DNA of 32,495 nucleotides. It comes from Silvimonas sp. JCM 19000. GTDB lineage: Bacteria > Pseudomonadota > Gammaproteobacteria > Burkholderiales > Chitinibacteraceae. The stretch is taken from positions 1 to 32,495 of the forward strand of contig BBFD01000009.1 of assembly GCA_001313065.1 (NCBI GenBank). Direction: 5' to 3'. Below are positions 1 through 10,440 of this stretch, piece after piece; within the stretch, counting starts at the first letter, position 1, and each line of letters opens with the position of its first letter. Under the pieces are notes generated by a model. It was not told the DNA's origin and ran no database searches. It saw only the letters and a list, made by a program, of their open reading frames with translations. Position numbers and translations under genes: made by a program.

Positions 1-497
1 CGACGGGCCCCAGGCGGCACGGCGGGCGGGCAGATCATCTTCGCCCAACACCCCGCCCGTGCCGCTGCTAAAGCCAGGAAAAAAGAAATACTTGTTCAGT
101 CCTCCCCCTTGCGGCGAGGGCAAAGCGTGGCAATCACTCACCCAGCTTCGGCGGACAGGTATTCCAGATTCAGCCACAACGGCGGTGGCTGCTGCTGGCG
201 CATTGCGGCTACGACAGTGGCGGGCAACTCGCAGGCAAAGGCTTCGATAACCACATCTGCCTCGGGCGCACTGACCGTGGCCTCGGTCCAGTGGCACACG
301 GTAACGCCCTCGACCGACTGCAGCGGCGCGTGTTGCACCGCCGAATGCAGTCGCGCAAAGGTAGCCAGATCATCCACCCACAGCGTCACCGCCGCGTTGT
401 AGTTGTGATGTAGTTGACGTGCCAGCCGCCAACAAACGCCGATATCGCCAAAATTGTCGACGACTCGGCACCAGATTTGCCACCGTTTATCGGCCAC
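1..497 (-). CDS. earP: EF-P arginine rhamnosyltransferase EarP (N-terminal part, runs off the window)
   Basis: EarP transfers rhamnose from dTDP-beta-L-rhamnose to a conserved arginine of elongation factor P, which relieves ribosome stalling at polyprolines. The start ATG at 497 gives a protein beginning MADKRWQIWCRVVDNFGDIG. The DNFGDIGVCWRLARQL stretch and WVDDLATFARLH are typical of the family's N-terminal half, and KYFFFPGF near the window edge is a hallmark of it. The frame breaks at about 141-147: the protein reads ..LEYLSAEAG then stop. Adding one base restores EAWVSDCHALPSPQGGGLNKY and the frame then runs to position 1. I read this as a one-base loss in the sequence, not a dead gene. 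The C-terminal half lies outside the window. The dTDP-rhamnose genes rmlBDAC are 4.6-7.6 kb away. Confidence 0.9.
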
Positions 498-1051
498 GTG
501 CTGTTGTCCTGTGTACTAAGAGGCGTGCACCACGCTGGCGCAGCCGAAATAATCGCGCGCACTGTAGTCGCAGAAACGCACTTACGAATACTGACGTTTT
601 ACTTTAATAAAGCCTGCAATCCAACGCAGCTTGGGCGTTGTAGCGCGGCGCGGGATTCTGACACGCGCCAGATCGGTGCGCCAGCAGCACCCGAAAAGCG
701 CCGTTTTTTCGCCTATTCTTTATCAGGATTTACTGTATTTCTTACAAATTCCTGCGTTTTACCGCCGAAAAGCAAAAAAGTTATTGAAAGAATAGAGCTT
801 ACTTGGTAGCATGCAACAACTGAAATCAGGTGCAAAGCGCGCGGTGAGAAAGACCCTGCGTATTGCGATTTCAGCTGCACACAACAAGTCTCGATGCCCA
901 AGCAGTATCGAGCAATCCCGCCGGGCCACGAACCGGAATGGGAGCTGCTGGTAAGCGTCCTTAAGGACGCACGCACAGCTTGATGTCACGGGGACCCCAT
1001 AAGGTATTACCAACGGCACAAAACCATCCGACTTGCCAAGGAGATCTACAC
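498..1051. other. Non-coding region between earP and the PEP-CTERM gene, with a foldable leader
   Basis: No convincing gene lies here. The open frames lack family features and mostly have no ribosome binding site. The divergent earP start is at 497. The right half (820-975) carries several inverted repeats on the plus strand: CTGAAATC (820-827) with GATTTCAG (867-874), CTCGAT (890-895) with ATCGAG (907-912), and the 16-base perfect palindrome GCGTCCTTAAGGACGC (955-970). GTGCA (830-834) could also pair with TGCAC (876-880), which would give a pseudoknot-like layout with the first stem. I do not recognise a known riboswitch class here. Confidence 0.5.
784..812 (+). promoter_or_regulatory. Candidate sigma-70 promoter for the PEP-CTERM gene
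   Basis: TTGAAA at 784-789 (5 of 6 matches to the -35 consensus) is followed after 17 bases by TAGCAT at 807-812 (4 of 6 matches to the -10). Transcription would start near 820 and leave a leader of about 230 bases before the ATG at 1052. The prediction rests on box matches and spacing only. Confidence 0.4.
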
Positions 1052-1549
1052 ATGAAACTTCGTACCGTTATCGCCAGCCTCGCGCTGGTCACCGCCTCTG
1101 CCGGCGCTTTCGCAACCGACCTGGGCACCATCGCTGAGGGTATTAACGTCTACACCGCAGCGGGCCCTGTCACCGGCGAATACACCGGTTCGTGGACGCT
1201 GGACACCGGCACCCTGGCTGGCGCACTGACCGCCTACTACTCCATCGCTGATGTGCCGAACGCGTTCTCTTTCCTGAACTCGTCGCTGTCGCTGTATGAA
1301 GGCTCCACCCTGCTGGGCACTGTGGGCGCCAACAGCTATCTGGGCGTGACCTTTGATCCGGGCGCGGTCTACACCTATGTGCTGAAAGGCACCGGTGCTG
1401 GCTACCTGAATCAAGGCAACTTCTCGCTGGGTATCTTCGCAGTCGGCGCTGGCCCGACCGCTCCGGTACCGGAACCTGAAACCTATGCCCTGATGGGTCT
1501 GGGCCTGGTTGCACTGGTTGCAGCACGCGCACGTCGCCGCAGCGTTTAA
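1052..1549 (+). CDS. PEP-CTERM sorting-domain protein (exosortase substrate)
   Basis: This is a secreted protein of about 165 residues. The start at 1052 is chosen because AAGGAGA lies at 1038-1044 and the first residues, MKLRTVIASLALVTASAGA, form a signal peptide likely cut after AFA. The middle is low-complexity and beta-rich (Gly, Thr, Ser, Tyr) with no catalytic motif. The C-terminus is a complete PEP-CTERM tripartite signal: VPEPETYALMGLG, a hydrophobic helix, then the basic tail RARRRSV. In the family, exosortase cuts near the PEP motif after export. The short beta-rich body with GSWTLDTG resembles the FxDxF group of PEP-CTERM proteins, but that assignment is loose. The likely processing enzyme is the exosortase at 21970-22852. 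The gene stands alone on the plus strand, ends in a strong terminator and has no frameshift. Confidence 0.9.
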   Translation: MKLRTVIASLALVTASAGAFATDLGTIAEGINVYTAAGPVTGEYTGSWTLDTGTLAGALTAYYSIADVPNAFSFLNSSLSLYEGSTLLGTVGANSYLGVTFDPGAVYTYVLKGTGAGYLNQGNFSLGIFAVGAGPTAPVPEPETYALMGLGLVALVAARARRRSV

Positions 1550-1567
1550 TCCGCCGCAGCAACAACA

Positions 1568-1594
1568 AACGGCAGCTTCGGCTGCCGTTTTTTT
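1568..1594 (+). terminator. Intrinsic terminator after the PEP-CTERM gene
   Basis: The perfect stem AACGGCAGC / GCTGCCGTT surrounds a TTCG tetraloop (1577-1580) and runs into a tract of T residues ending at 1594. It starts 19 bases after the TAA stop. Read on the minus strand, the hairpin is followed by GTTTGTTGTTG, so it may also weakly stop transcripts coming from manB. Confidence 0.93.
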
Positions 1595-1699
1595 ATTGTC
1601 CTGCCCAAAGATCAGCGCTGCGGGCAGGCGCGGGACCGCAAATACAGCGGGCGTTTTGATCATCGGCCATCGCCGCAATATCACGCCCGCGATCCCGCC

Positions 1700-3065
1700 T
1701 TATGCCGCATCCACCAACTGCAAAATCCGCTCGGTCTGTTGCAGCATCAAGCCATGATCGCCACGGCTTTCCACGTTCAGCCGCAGCACCGGCTCGGTAT
1801 TGGATGAACGCAGATTAAAGCGCCAGCTGCCATATTCCATGCTGATGCCATCAGTCTCGTCGATCAGACTTGCATGTCCTTCATATTCGCCACGCACGCG
1901 GGCAATGGCCGCAGCCGCGTCGGGCACTTTGCGATTGATCTCACCCGAGGACGGAAACTGGCTGATGCGCTCTGATACCAGTTGCGACAGCGCCTTGTCT
2001 TTCACGCTGATTAACTGCGCCACCAGCAGCCACGGATCATTCCGCTATCGCAATAGGCAAAATCGCGGAAATAGTGGTGTGCGCTCATCTCGCCGCCATA
2101 AATCGCGTTTTCGGCGCGCATACGCTCCTTGATAAACGCATGGCCGGTTTTGCTCTGCACCGGCACGCCGCCGGTGGCTTTGACGATTTCCACAGTGTTC
2201 CAGGTCAACCGTGGGTCGTGGATGATCTTCTCGCCCGGATGGTTTGCAGAAATGCTTCCGCCAGCAAGCCGACGATGTAATAGCCTTCGATAAACTCGCC
2301 GTGCTCATCAAACAGAAAGCAGCGGTCAAAGTCGCCGTCCCACGCGATGCCCATATCCGCCTTGTGTTCGCGCACCGCGTCCGAAGTGGCGGCACGGTTT
2401 TCCGGCAATAGCGGGTTGGGAATGCCATGCGGAAAGGTGCCGTCCGGCTCGTTGTACAGCTTGATCAACTGGATCGGCGCGCGCGCGCAGGCAAAGGCTT
2501 TTTCCAGCGCATCGATCACGTGGCCCGCGGCACCGTTGCCTGCGTTCACCACCAGCTTGAGCGGCCGCATTTTTTTCAGATCGATATAACCGAGCAGATG
2601 ATAGATATAGTCGTCCAGCACCGACTGCTGCGTCAGCGTGCCGCGTTGTGCAACCGCCGCAAACTCATTGGCCTCGGCCAGTTTGCGCACCTCATGCAAG
2701 CCGCTGTCGCCGCTCACCGGAATCGCCCCGCCCAGCACCAGCTTCATGCCGTTGTAATCGATGGGATTGTGGCTGGCGGTCACTTCGATGGCACCGTCCA
2801 CATCCAGGTGGAATGCGGCGAAATAAACTTCCTCGGTGCCGGTCAGGCCCAGGTCGATTACATCAACGCCGCCATCCATCAAGCCATTGGCCAGCGCCAG
2901 TTTGAGCGACTCGCTGGTCAGGCGCACATCGCCGCCCACTGCCACGCGTTTGGGTTTGAACTGTTCGGCAAAGGCGCGCCCGATGCGCCAGGCGATGTCT
3001 TCGTTCAACTCGTCGCCCAGCCGCCCGCGAATGTCATAGGCCTTGAAGCAGGTCAATGTGGTCAT
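1700..3065 (-). CDS. manB: Phosphomannomutase/phosphoglucomutase (CpsG/ManB type)
   Basis: The enzyme interconverts mannose-6-phosphate and mannose-1-phosphate, the step before GDP-mannose synthesis. The N-terminus [14 protein letters not shown] is typical of CpsG-like phosphohexomutases. The phosphoserine loop VTASHNP is at residues 96-101 (Ser98), the metal-binding loop DGDFDR at 243-248, GEMSAHHYF forms the sugar-binding loop, and [11 protein letters not shown] near the end is the phosphate-binding loop. Total length is about 455 residues, normal for the family. Two one-base losses split the gene: near 2246 (restoring [13 protein letters not shown]) and near 2034 (restoring [11 protein letters not shown]). 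It is the last gene of the EPS locus and lies 82 bases downstream of manC. Specificity for mannose rather than glucose is inferred from the manC neighbour. Confidence 0.9.
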
Positions 3066-3085
3066 AGCAGCATCCCGTCATGAAA

Positions 3086-3106
3086 GCGCCAGCATGATGC
3101 TGGCGC
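3086..3106 (-). promoter_or_regulatory. Stem-loop in the manC-manB spacer
   Basis: A near-perfect inverted repeat pairs GCGCCAGC with GCTGGCGC around a five-base loop. On the minus strand it is followed by only TTTC, so it is at best a weak terminator. It could attenuate manB or protect the 3' end of manC messenger. It lies 20 bases upstream of the manB start. Confidence 0.45.
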
Positions 3107-3147
3107 GGTTGGTTCGATTGGATCGAGAGCCGTAGCCCTCAAAACAC

Positions 3148-4569
3148 TTAGCCGCGGCCGTACACGTCCTGCAGCCGCACAATGTCGTCCTCGCCCAGAT
3201 AGGCGCCGGATTGCACTTCAATCAACTCCAGCATCACCTTGCCCGGGTTTTCCAGCCGGTGTACCGCACCCAGCGGGATATAGGTGGACTGGTTTTCCGA
3301 CAGCAGCAGTTCTTTGTCGCCATTCACCACCTTGGCGGTGCCGCGCACCACAATCCAGTGTTCGGCGCGATGGTGATGCATCTGCAGCGACAGCGATGCG
3401 CCCGGCTTGACCACAATGCGCTTCACCTGGAAGCGATCGCCCTGATCCAGGCCTTCATAGTTACCCCAAGGCCGATACACACGGCGATGCAGTAAGTGCT
3501 CGGTACGGCCCGCTTGTTGCAAGCGGTCGACGATCTTCTTCACGTCTTGCACATGGTCTTTATGCGCCACCAGCACGGCATCGGTGGTTTCTACAATCAC
3601 CAGATCCTGCACCCCGATCGCGGCCACCATGCGGCCTTCGGTGCGGATATAGCTATTGCTGACGTTCTCGACCAGCACATCGCCGATCAGGTTGTTGCCG
3701 GCCGCATCGTGCTGCGCCACTTCCGACAGCGCCGCCCACGAGCCGATATCGTTCCAGCCAGATCAGCGGCTTCCAGCACTGCGGCCTGCGCGGTGCGTTC
3801 CATCACGGCGTAATCGATCGAATCGCTGGGGCAAGCCTGGAAGCTTCCGGGTCCAGCCGCAAGAAGTCCAGATCGCGCTGGCCCTTGTCGATGGCCAGTT
3901 TCACTTGCGCCAGCATCTCGGGCTGCAGCCGTTCCAGTTCAGCCAGATAGGTACTGGCCTTGAACAGGAACATGCCGCTGTTCCAGTAGTAATTGCCTTC
4001 ATCGACAAACTGCTGTGCCGTCTCGGCATTCGGTTTTTTTCTACAAAGCGCTCCACCGAATACGCCCCGGCGGCGCCCGCCAGCGGCATGTTGCGGCGAA
4101 TATAGCCATAGCCGGTGTGTGCGCGCGTGGGCTGGATGCCAAACGTCACCAGCTTGCCCTGCCCTGCGGCGGCACGCGCCTGGTCCACCAGCACGCGAAA
4201 TTTTGCCGTGTCTTCAATCACGTGATCGGACGGCAGCACCAGCAGCAGGGCTTCCGGGTCCGATTGCGCGGCGATGACGGCGGCCACGGCGACGGCGGGC
4301 GCGGTATTGCGGCCCACCGGTTCCAGCACCAGCGATTGCGGCGCTACATGGATGGCACGCAGTTGCTCGGCTACCAGAAAGCGCTGGTCCTGATTGGTGA
4401 TGATGATGGGCGCGGCCACATCGGCCAGGCCTTGCAAGCGCGTTGCGGTTTGCTGCAGCAAGCTGTGCTCGCCGTTCAGCGCCAGAAATTGTTTGGGATA
4501 GCCCGCGCGCGACAGCGGCCACATCCGGGTGCCGGAACCGCCCGACAGAATGACTGGAATAAGCGCCAT
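3148..4569 (-). CDS. manC: Mannose-1-phosphate guanylyltransferase / mannose-6-phosphate isomerase (bifunctional)
   Basis: This type II enzyme makes mannose-6-phosphate from fructose-6-phosphate (C-terminal cupin) and GDP-mannose from mannose-1-phosphate (N-terminal nucleotidyltransferase). The start at 4569 has AAGGA upstream. The nucleotide-binding signature [12 protein letters not shown] is at about residues 10-21, followed by YPKQF and LPSDHVIE. The cupin carries [19 protein letters not shown] and [20 protein letters not shown]. Three frame breaks occur: a run of seven T at 4034-4040 (five expected, restoring [20 protein letters not shown]), a one-base loss near 3841 ([17 protein letters not shown]) and one near 3758 ([14 protein letters not shown]). 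Corrected length is about 473 residues, as expected. It lies 23 bases after rmlC. Confidence 0.92.
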
Positions 4570-4592
4570 GTTAGTAATCCTTGGTGACCGTA

Positions 4593-5143
4593 TTACTGGA
4601 ACGTATCCGCATCGCGCAACAAGGGCGCAGCGGCGTCTTTAGGCGACAACAGCGGCGTACCGCCGATGGCGGGCCACTCAATGCCCAGCGCCGGGTCATC
4701 CCAGCGCACGGCACGTTCGTGGTCTTTAAACCAGTAGTCAGTTGTTTTATAGAGGAATTCTGCGTAGTCCGAGGTCACGAAAAAAACCATGGGCAAAGCC
4801 TTCTGGCACCCAGAACTGACGTTTGTTTTCGGCGCTGAGCAACACGCCCACGTGCTGGCCAAACGTAGGCGACGATTTGCGCATATCCACCGCCACGTCA
4901 TACACCTCACCGGCCACGACGCGCACCAGTTTGCCCTGCGTATGTTCAATCTGATAATGCAGCCCGCGCAGTACACCGCGCGCCGAACGCGAATGGTTGT
5001 CCTGCACAAACTGCACCTCGCGGCCCACGGCCTCGTTAAAGTGCGTCTGGTTAAAACTCTCAAAGAAAAAAGCCGCGGTCGTCGCCAAACACGGTGGGCT
5101 CGATGATCTTCAGATCAGCAATGGCGGTATCGATCACTTTCAT
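4593..5143 (-). CDS. rmlC: dTDP-4-dehydrorhamnose 3,5-epimerase
   Basis: This is the third step of dTDP-L-rhamnose synthesis, an epimerisation at C3 and C5 of the 4-keto-6-deoxy sugar. The start is ATG at 5141-5143, whose A is shared with the rmlA stop (TGATG), a sign of translational coupling. The protein begins [30 protein letters not shown] holds the catalytic His (about residue 62), and FVPEGFAHGF-type and DYW segments of the cupin fold follow. Two A/T-run shifts break it: A6 at 5066-5071 (restoring DDRGFFFESF) and A7 at 4780-4786 (restoring HGFFVTSDYAEFLY). Corrected length is 182 residues, normal for RmlC. Confidence 0.95.
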
Positions 5144-6029
5144 CAGAACACCCGATCGTGAATCAGATTAAGCAGATAACGGCCATAGCCGTTTTTTTCT
5201 TCAGCGGCTGCGCCAGCTTTTCCAGATCGCCCGCGTTAATCCAGCCCTGGCGATACGCGATTTCTTCGGGGCAGCACACCTTCAGGCCCTGGCGCGATTC
5301 GATGGTCTGAATAAACTGGCTGGCTTCCAGCATCGATTCATGCGTGCCGGTATCCAGCCACGCGTAGCCGCGGCCCATGGTTTTAACGGTCAGCGTCTGC
5401 TCGTGCAGATACACGCTGTTGACGTCGGTAATTTCCAGCTCGCCGCGCGGCGACGGCTTGATGTTTTTTGGCCACGCGTACCACGTCGTTGTCGTAGAAA
5501 TACAGACCGGTGACGGCATAGCTGGAACGCGGTTGCGTCGGCTTTTCTTCGATGCTGATGGCGCGGCCATCTTCGTTGAATTCCACCACGCCATAACGCT
5601 CGGGGTCCTGCACGCGATAGGCAAACACGGTGGCGCCGCTTTCCTGCGCCGAGGCCTCTTGCAGCAGCTCGTGGAAATCGTGGCCGTAGAAAATATTGTC
5701 GCCCAGCACCAGCGCCACGTTGTCATCGCCAATAAATTCTTCGCCGATGATAAAGCCTGCGCCAGACCATCCGGGCTCGGTTGCACCGCGTATTGCAGAT
5801 TGATGCCCCACTGGCTGCCATCGCCCAACAGTTGCTCAAAGCGCGGCGTGTCTTGCGGCGTCGAGATAATCAGGATGTCTTTGATGCCCGCCAGCAGCAG
5901 CGTCGACAGCGGGTAATAGATCATCGGCTTGTCGTAGATCGGCAGCAGTTGCTTGGATACCGACAAGGTGGCCGGGTACAGGCGCGTGCCCGAACCGCCG
6001 GCCAGGATAATGCCCTTACGATTTTTCAT
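5143..6029 (-). CDS. rmlA: Glucose-1-phosphate thymidylyltransferase
   Basis: RmlA joins dTTP and glucose-1-phosphate to give dTDP-glucose, the entry step of dTDP-rhamnose synthesis. The ATG at 6027-6029 has AGGAGCG upstream. [13 protein letters not shown] (residues 9-21) is the nucleotide-binding loop, and [32 protein letters not shown] and [13 protein letters not shown] are diagnostic of the family. Three breaks: a T loss at about 5752 (restoring LAQAFIIGEEF), T6 at 5464-5469 (restoring [17 protein letters not shown]) and T7 at 5192-5198 (restoring [12 protein letters not shown]). After correction the protein ends HDRVF at the TGA overlapping the rmlC start, which independently supports the corrections. 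It lies 67 bases after rmlD. Confidence 0.95.
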
Positions 6030-6096
6030 TTTTTGTCGCTCCTGGCGGATTGCGGCCCGCCCAGTGATTTTGAAATCGGATTTGCCGCTGGCTGCT

Positions 6097-7002
6097 TCAG
6101 CCACGCCCGGCGGACAACAGCGCCAGCGTATGGCGCACGCCGTGTTGCCAATCGGGCAGGCTCAGGCCAAAGGTTTCGCGCAGCAGCGTGGTATCCAGCC
6201 GCGAATTGGACGGCCGTGGCGCGGGCACCGGGTAATCGCTGGCCGGGATCGGCTTGATCGCCTCCGGTTTCACCTGCAGATTCCAGCCCAGCTCGGCCGC
6301 GTGTTCGATCACATATTTGGCGTAGCCGTGCCAGTTGGTTTCGCCACCCGCCACCAGGTGATAGGTGCCCCACGGATATTCACCGTCGACATCATCCAGA
6401 TAGCGCGCCACCAGTTGTGCCGTCACATCGGCCAGCAGATTGGCCGAAGTGGGCGCGCCGTACTGGTCCGCCACCACATTCAGCGCATCACGATCTTTGG
6501 CCAGGCGCAGCATGGTCTTGAGAAAGTTGCCACCCCACGGCCCAAATACCCAGCTGGTGCGCAGCGTAACGTGCTTGGGTTGCGCCGCGGCCAAGGCCAC
6601 TTCGCCCGCCAGTTTGGTTTTGCCATACACCGACAAGGGGCCGGTGGCATCCGATTCCTGATACCAGCCGTCTTTGTCGCCGGGGTAGACGTAGTCCGTG
6701 GAAAAGGTGAATACCGGCGCGCCAATCTGCGCCGCCACTTCGCCGATCACGCCCGACGCCACCGCGTTGATGGCATAGGCCAGTTCCTGTTCGCTCTCGG
6801 CCTTGTCCACTGCGGTATACGCGGCCGGATGCACGATCACGTCCGGGCGATGCGTCAGGATCAGATCGCGGATGGCGTCCGGTTTGGTCAGATCGCACTC
6901 GTGCACGTCAACCGCGGTCACGTCGCCGAGTACCGCCAGCGTCTGGTTCAGGGCAAAGCCCACCTGGCCGTTTTTTTTGCCAGTCAACAGAATGCGCGGC
7001 AT
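6097..7002 (-). CDS. rmlD: dTDP-4-dehydrorhamnose reductase
   Basis: RmlD is the final NAD(P)H-dependent reduction to dTDP-L-rhamnose. The start ATG at 7000-7002 sits 1 base after the rmlB stop. The Rossmann loop reads LLTGKKNGQVG, whereas the family has GKNGQVG. The extra Lys comes from a run of eight T at 6971-6978 and is probably a three-base insertion error that leaves the frame open. The TDYVYPGDKDGWY segment, the YGKTKLAGE active-site Tyr/Lys motif and the RTSWVFGPWGGNFLKTMLRL segment are all present. Length is about 300 residues, and the frame is otherwise intact. Confidence 0.95.
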   Translation of the reverse strand: MPRILLTGKKNGQVGFALNQTLAVLGDVTAVDVHECDLTKPDAIRDLILTHRPDVIVHPAAYTAVDKAESEQELAYAINAVASGVIGEVAAQIGAPVFTFSTDYVYPGDKDGWYQESDATGPLSVYGKTKLAGEVALAAAQPKHVTLRTSWVFGPWGGNFLKTMLRLAKDRDALNVVADQYGAPTSANLLADVTAQLVARYLDDVDGEYPWGTYHLVAGGETNWHGYAKYVIEHAAELGWNLQVKPEAIKPIPASDYPVPAPRPSNSRLDTTLLRETFGLSLPDWQHGVRHTLALLSAGRG

Positions 7003-7003
7003 C

Positions 7004-8061
<1,058 letters not shown>

Positions 8062-8065
<4 letters not shown>

Positions 8066-9211
8066 GCTTTTGCTCCTGAGGCTTGTTCTGATTTGAGCGC
8101 AGCGCCTTGCGGCAGCCATTCGGCCAGCAAGGTTTCGTATTGCGCCAGCACGTCGGTCCATTCAAAGCGACTATGGAATTGCGCCAGCGCCTGCACTTGC
8201 AGTTGCGCCACCAGCTTGTCGTCGTGGACCAGTTCTTCGATGCGTTCGGCGCATTCGGCTTCGTTGGCAAAATAAACGCCCGAGCCCGCTGCCACCCAAC
8301 GGTTAAAACGGTTGTCGTGGCCCAGCACGGCATTGCCCGCGCCCAACGCTTCTACCAGCGACGGATTGGTGCCGCCCACCTGGTGGCCGTGCACATAAAA
8401 GCGGCAACCGGCACGCAGACTGCTGACCACGTTCTTGTCGTAAATCGCGCCGACAAAGCGCACTTCCGGCCCCGCTGCGGCTTTGACTTCGCGGTGATAA
8501 GCGTGCTCATCCGGCTTGTAGTTGCCCAGCACCACCAGCGGCATGCCGCGTTGCTGCCGCGACCACGCGCGCACCACTTCCAGAATCGAGTTTTCCGGCT
8601 CTGCCCGCGCAATCAACAGGCCGTATTGGCCCGGCTGCAGATCGTATTTGGCCAGCACGTCATCGCTATAACTTGCCACCCGGTCCGCGCCGTACGGAAT
8701 CATGGTGATGCGGCTTTCCGAGGTGCCACGCGCCAGATGCTTTTTTGATTTCGGGATGGTCAGCCACCAGATGGTTGCCGAGGAAGGAGCCAGCCCATTC
8801 ATTCATCCAGAACCAGGTTTTGGCGACGATGCCCCACTTAGCGCGCTTCCACTCAATGCCATCCATATTGATGACATTGTTGACGCCACGCAGACGCAAC
8901 CAGGCGCAGAAAATGGCGGTGTTATAGCCCAGCGTCAGGCACAGATCGCCCACCTTGGCGGCATGTCTGGTGGAGATCCAGTCAAAGATGATGGTGGATT
9001 TGGCGCCATCGCCCGCTACCGGGATATTGATGCGGCGCACGCCGCGCCATTCGTCCTCGGTGATCGGGCCATTGCCTTCGTGCTGGCAATACACAGTCAC
9101 TTTCCAGCCTTGCGCGGTCAGGTACAGCGCCAGAAATTCGGCAAAGGTTTCAAAGCCGCCATGCGCGGCGGGGACGCCGCGAATACCAAGGATGCTGATC
9201 TTCTTGTCCAT
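8062..9211 (-). CDS. DUF1972/GT4 glycosyltransferase, possible rhamnosyltransferase
   Basis: This is a cytoplasmic glycosyltransferase building the repeat unit. The N-terminal half (residues 1 to about 180) is the DUF1972 domain, recognisable by KKISILGIRGVPAAHGGFET and by NMDGIEWKRAKWG. The C-terminal half is GT4-like, with GGTNPSLVEALGAGNAVLGH as the donor-site region. DUF1972 proteins include rhamnosyltransferases of streptococcal capsules, so the adjacent rmlBDAC genes make L-rhamnose transfer plausible; that is inference. The start ATG (9209-9211) overlaps the upstream stop as TGATG. One shift at T6 8741-8746 is corrected to five, restoring DHPEIKKHLARGTSESRI. The end overlaps the rmlB start by four bases. 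Confidence 0.85.
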
Positions 9212-10440
9212 CAATGCACTCCCAGACGGGCGTACACATCGCGCACGCCTTCCATATATCGTTGTTTGCTGAATTCACGCTCGACCAGTTGCCGCGCCTG
9301 GCGGCCCATATCGTTGAGCGTGGCGTCGGGCAGCGCAGAGACTTCCTCAATCCGGGCGGCCAGTGCATCGACGTCGGCGCTGGGGAAACTCCAGCCCGTG
9401 CTGTCGGCGCGCAGCAGTTCCGGGATGCCGCCGATGTCGGCGCCGATCACCGTTTTGCCGAGGGCAAACGATTCCAGCACGCTCATCGGGGCGTTTTCAT
9501 ACCATTCGGACGGCAGCACCACGCGCGCGCGCCCTTGATCAGGTTGTGCAGTTTTTTTTCGCCAGCGCAAAAGCCCATGAATTCGACATCGGCGCCCAGA
9601 TCAGCCGCCAGTTGCTTCAGCTGCGCATCTTCCGGGCCGGTACCAGCCAGCTTGAGCTTGACGCCCGCTTTGGCGGCAGCGCGGATCAGCGTGGGCACGC
9701 CTTTTTTTTCCCAGCTCAGCCGGCCAAAGTAGAGAAAGTAATCGCCCACCTGATAGTTGGGCTCAAACAGCCCGGCTTCGACAAAGTTGGGCACATAGTG
9801 GAAGCGCTCGCGCGGCATGCCCCATTGCACAAACTTCTCGATATAAAACTTGCTCGGCACCACCACCGCATCCAGGTTGTCGTGCCAGGTATTCAGTTGC
9901 TGGTTTACCCACGCTTCGGCGCCGACAATTGCGCTGGCCAGGGTCGAGCCTTTAATGCATTTGTGCTTGATCACATTCAGCACATTGCCATCGCTGCATT
10001 TTTTCGCAGATGCCGGTTTTGTTCAGCATCAGATAGGCCGGGCAGGCCAGCTTGAGATCATGCGCCGTCATCACCACCGGAATACCGCGTGACTTCAGCA
10101 CTGGCAGAATCGCAGGCGAAAGATGGTGATAAATGCAGTGCAGATGCGCCACGTCGGGCTGGAACTGGTCCAGCAGCTTGTTAAGCTTGCGTTGCGCCTC
10201 AAACGAGTACACCACCTTGCCCGCCATCAGCACTTTCTTCCACAGCGCGTACTGATGGCCCAGCTCCAGCTCATCCACAAAATACTGCGACCATTCGGAC
10301 TGCACGTTCTTGGGGTGATGCATCGAGAAATAAGCGTTGTTCCAGCCCATCTCGCCAAAGATTTCGGCGTGGCGGAAATACACCACGTCCGAGCCACCGC
10401 GTGGGTAGTGATAGTTATTGATATTAAGCAGCTTGCTCAT
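9211..10440 (-). CDS. GT4 family glycosyltransferase
   Basis: This is a GT-B fold glycosyltransferase. The start ATG at 10438-10440 overlaps the preceding stop (ATGA), giving MSKLLNINNYHYPRGGSDVV, where PRGGSDVVYF is the acceptor-side glycine loop of GT4 enzymes. DVAHLHCIYHHLSPAIL and TAHDLKLACPAY follow. The C-terminal domain has YFGRLSWEKKGVPTLIRA, and ENAPMSVLESFALGKTVIGA carries the family's E-x7-E. Breaks: T6 at 9999-10004 (restoring ICEKCSDGNVLNVIKH) and a base loss in the GC repeat near 9520 (restoring KGARAVVLPSEWYENAP). Two T8 runs (9702-9709, 9552-9559) keep the frame but add a Lys where relatives read WEKG and GEKLH. Sugar specificity cannot be read from the sequence. Confidence 0.88.

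Noticed and set aside
811..954. Short plus-strand frame of 47 codons in the leader of the PEP-CTERM gene
   Set aside because: It has no ribosome binding site and an unremarkable composition, and its ATG overlaps the predicted promoter. The inverted repeats explain the region better.
955..1051. Possible c-di-GMP riboswitch (GEMM-like) because of CGCACGCACAG and AAACCATCCG
   Set aside because: The order and spacing of the conserved blocks do not match the known class, and the core tetraloop and receptor are not present.
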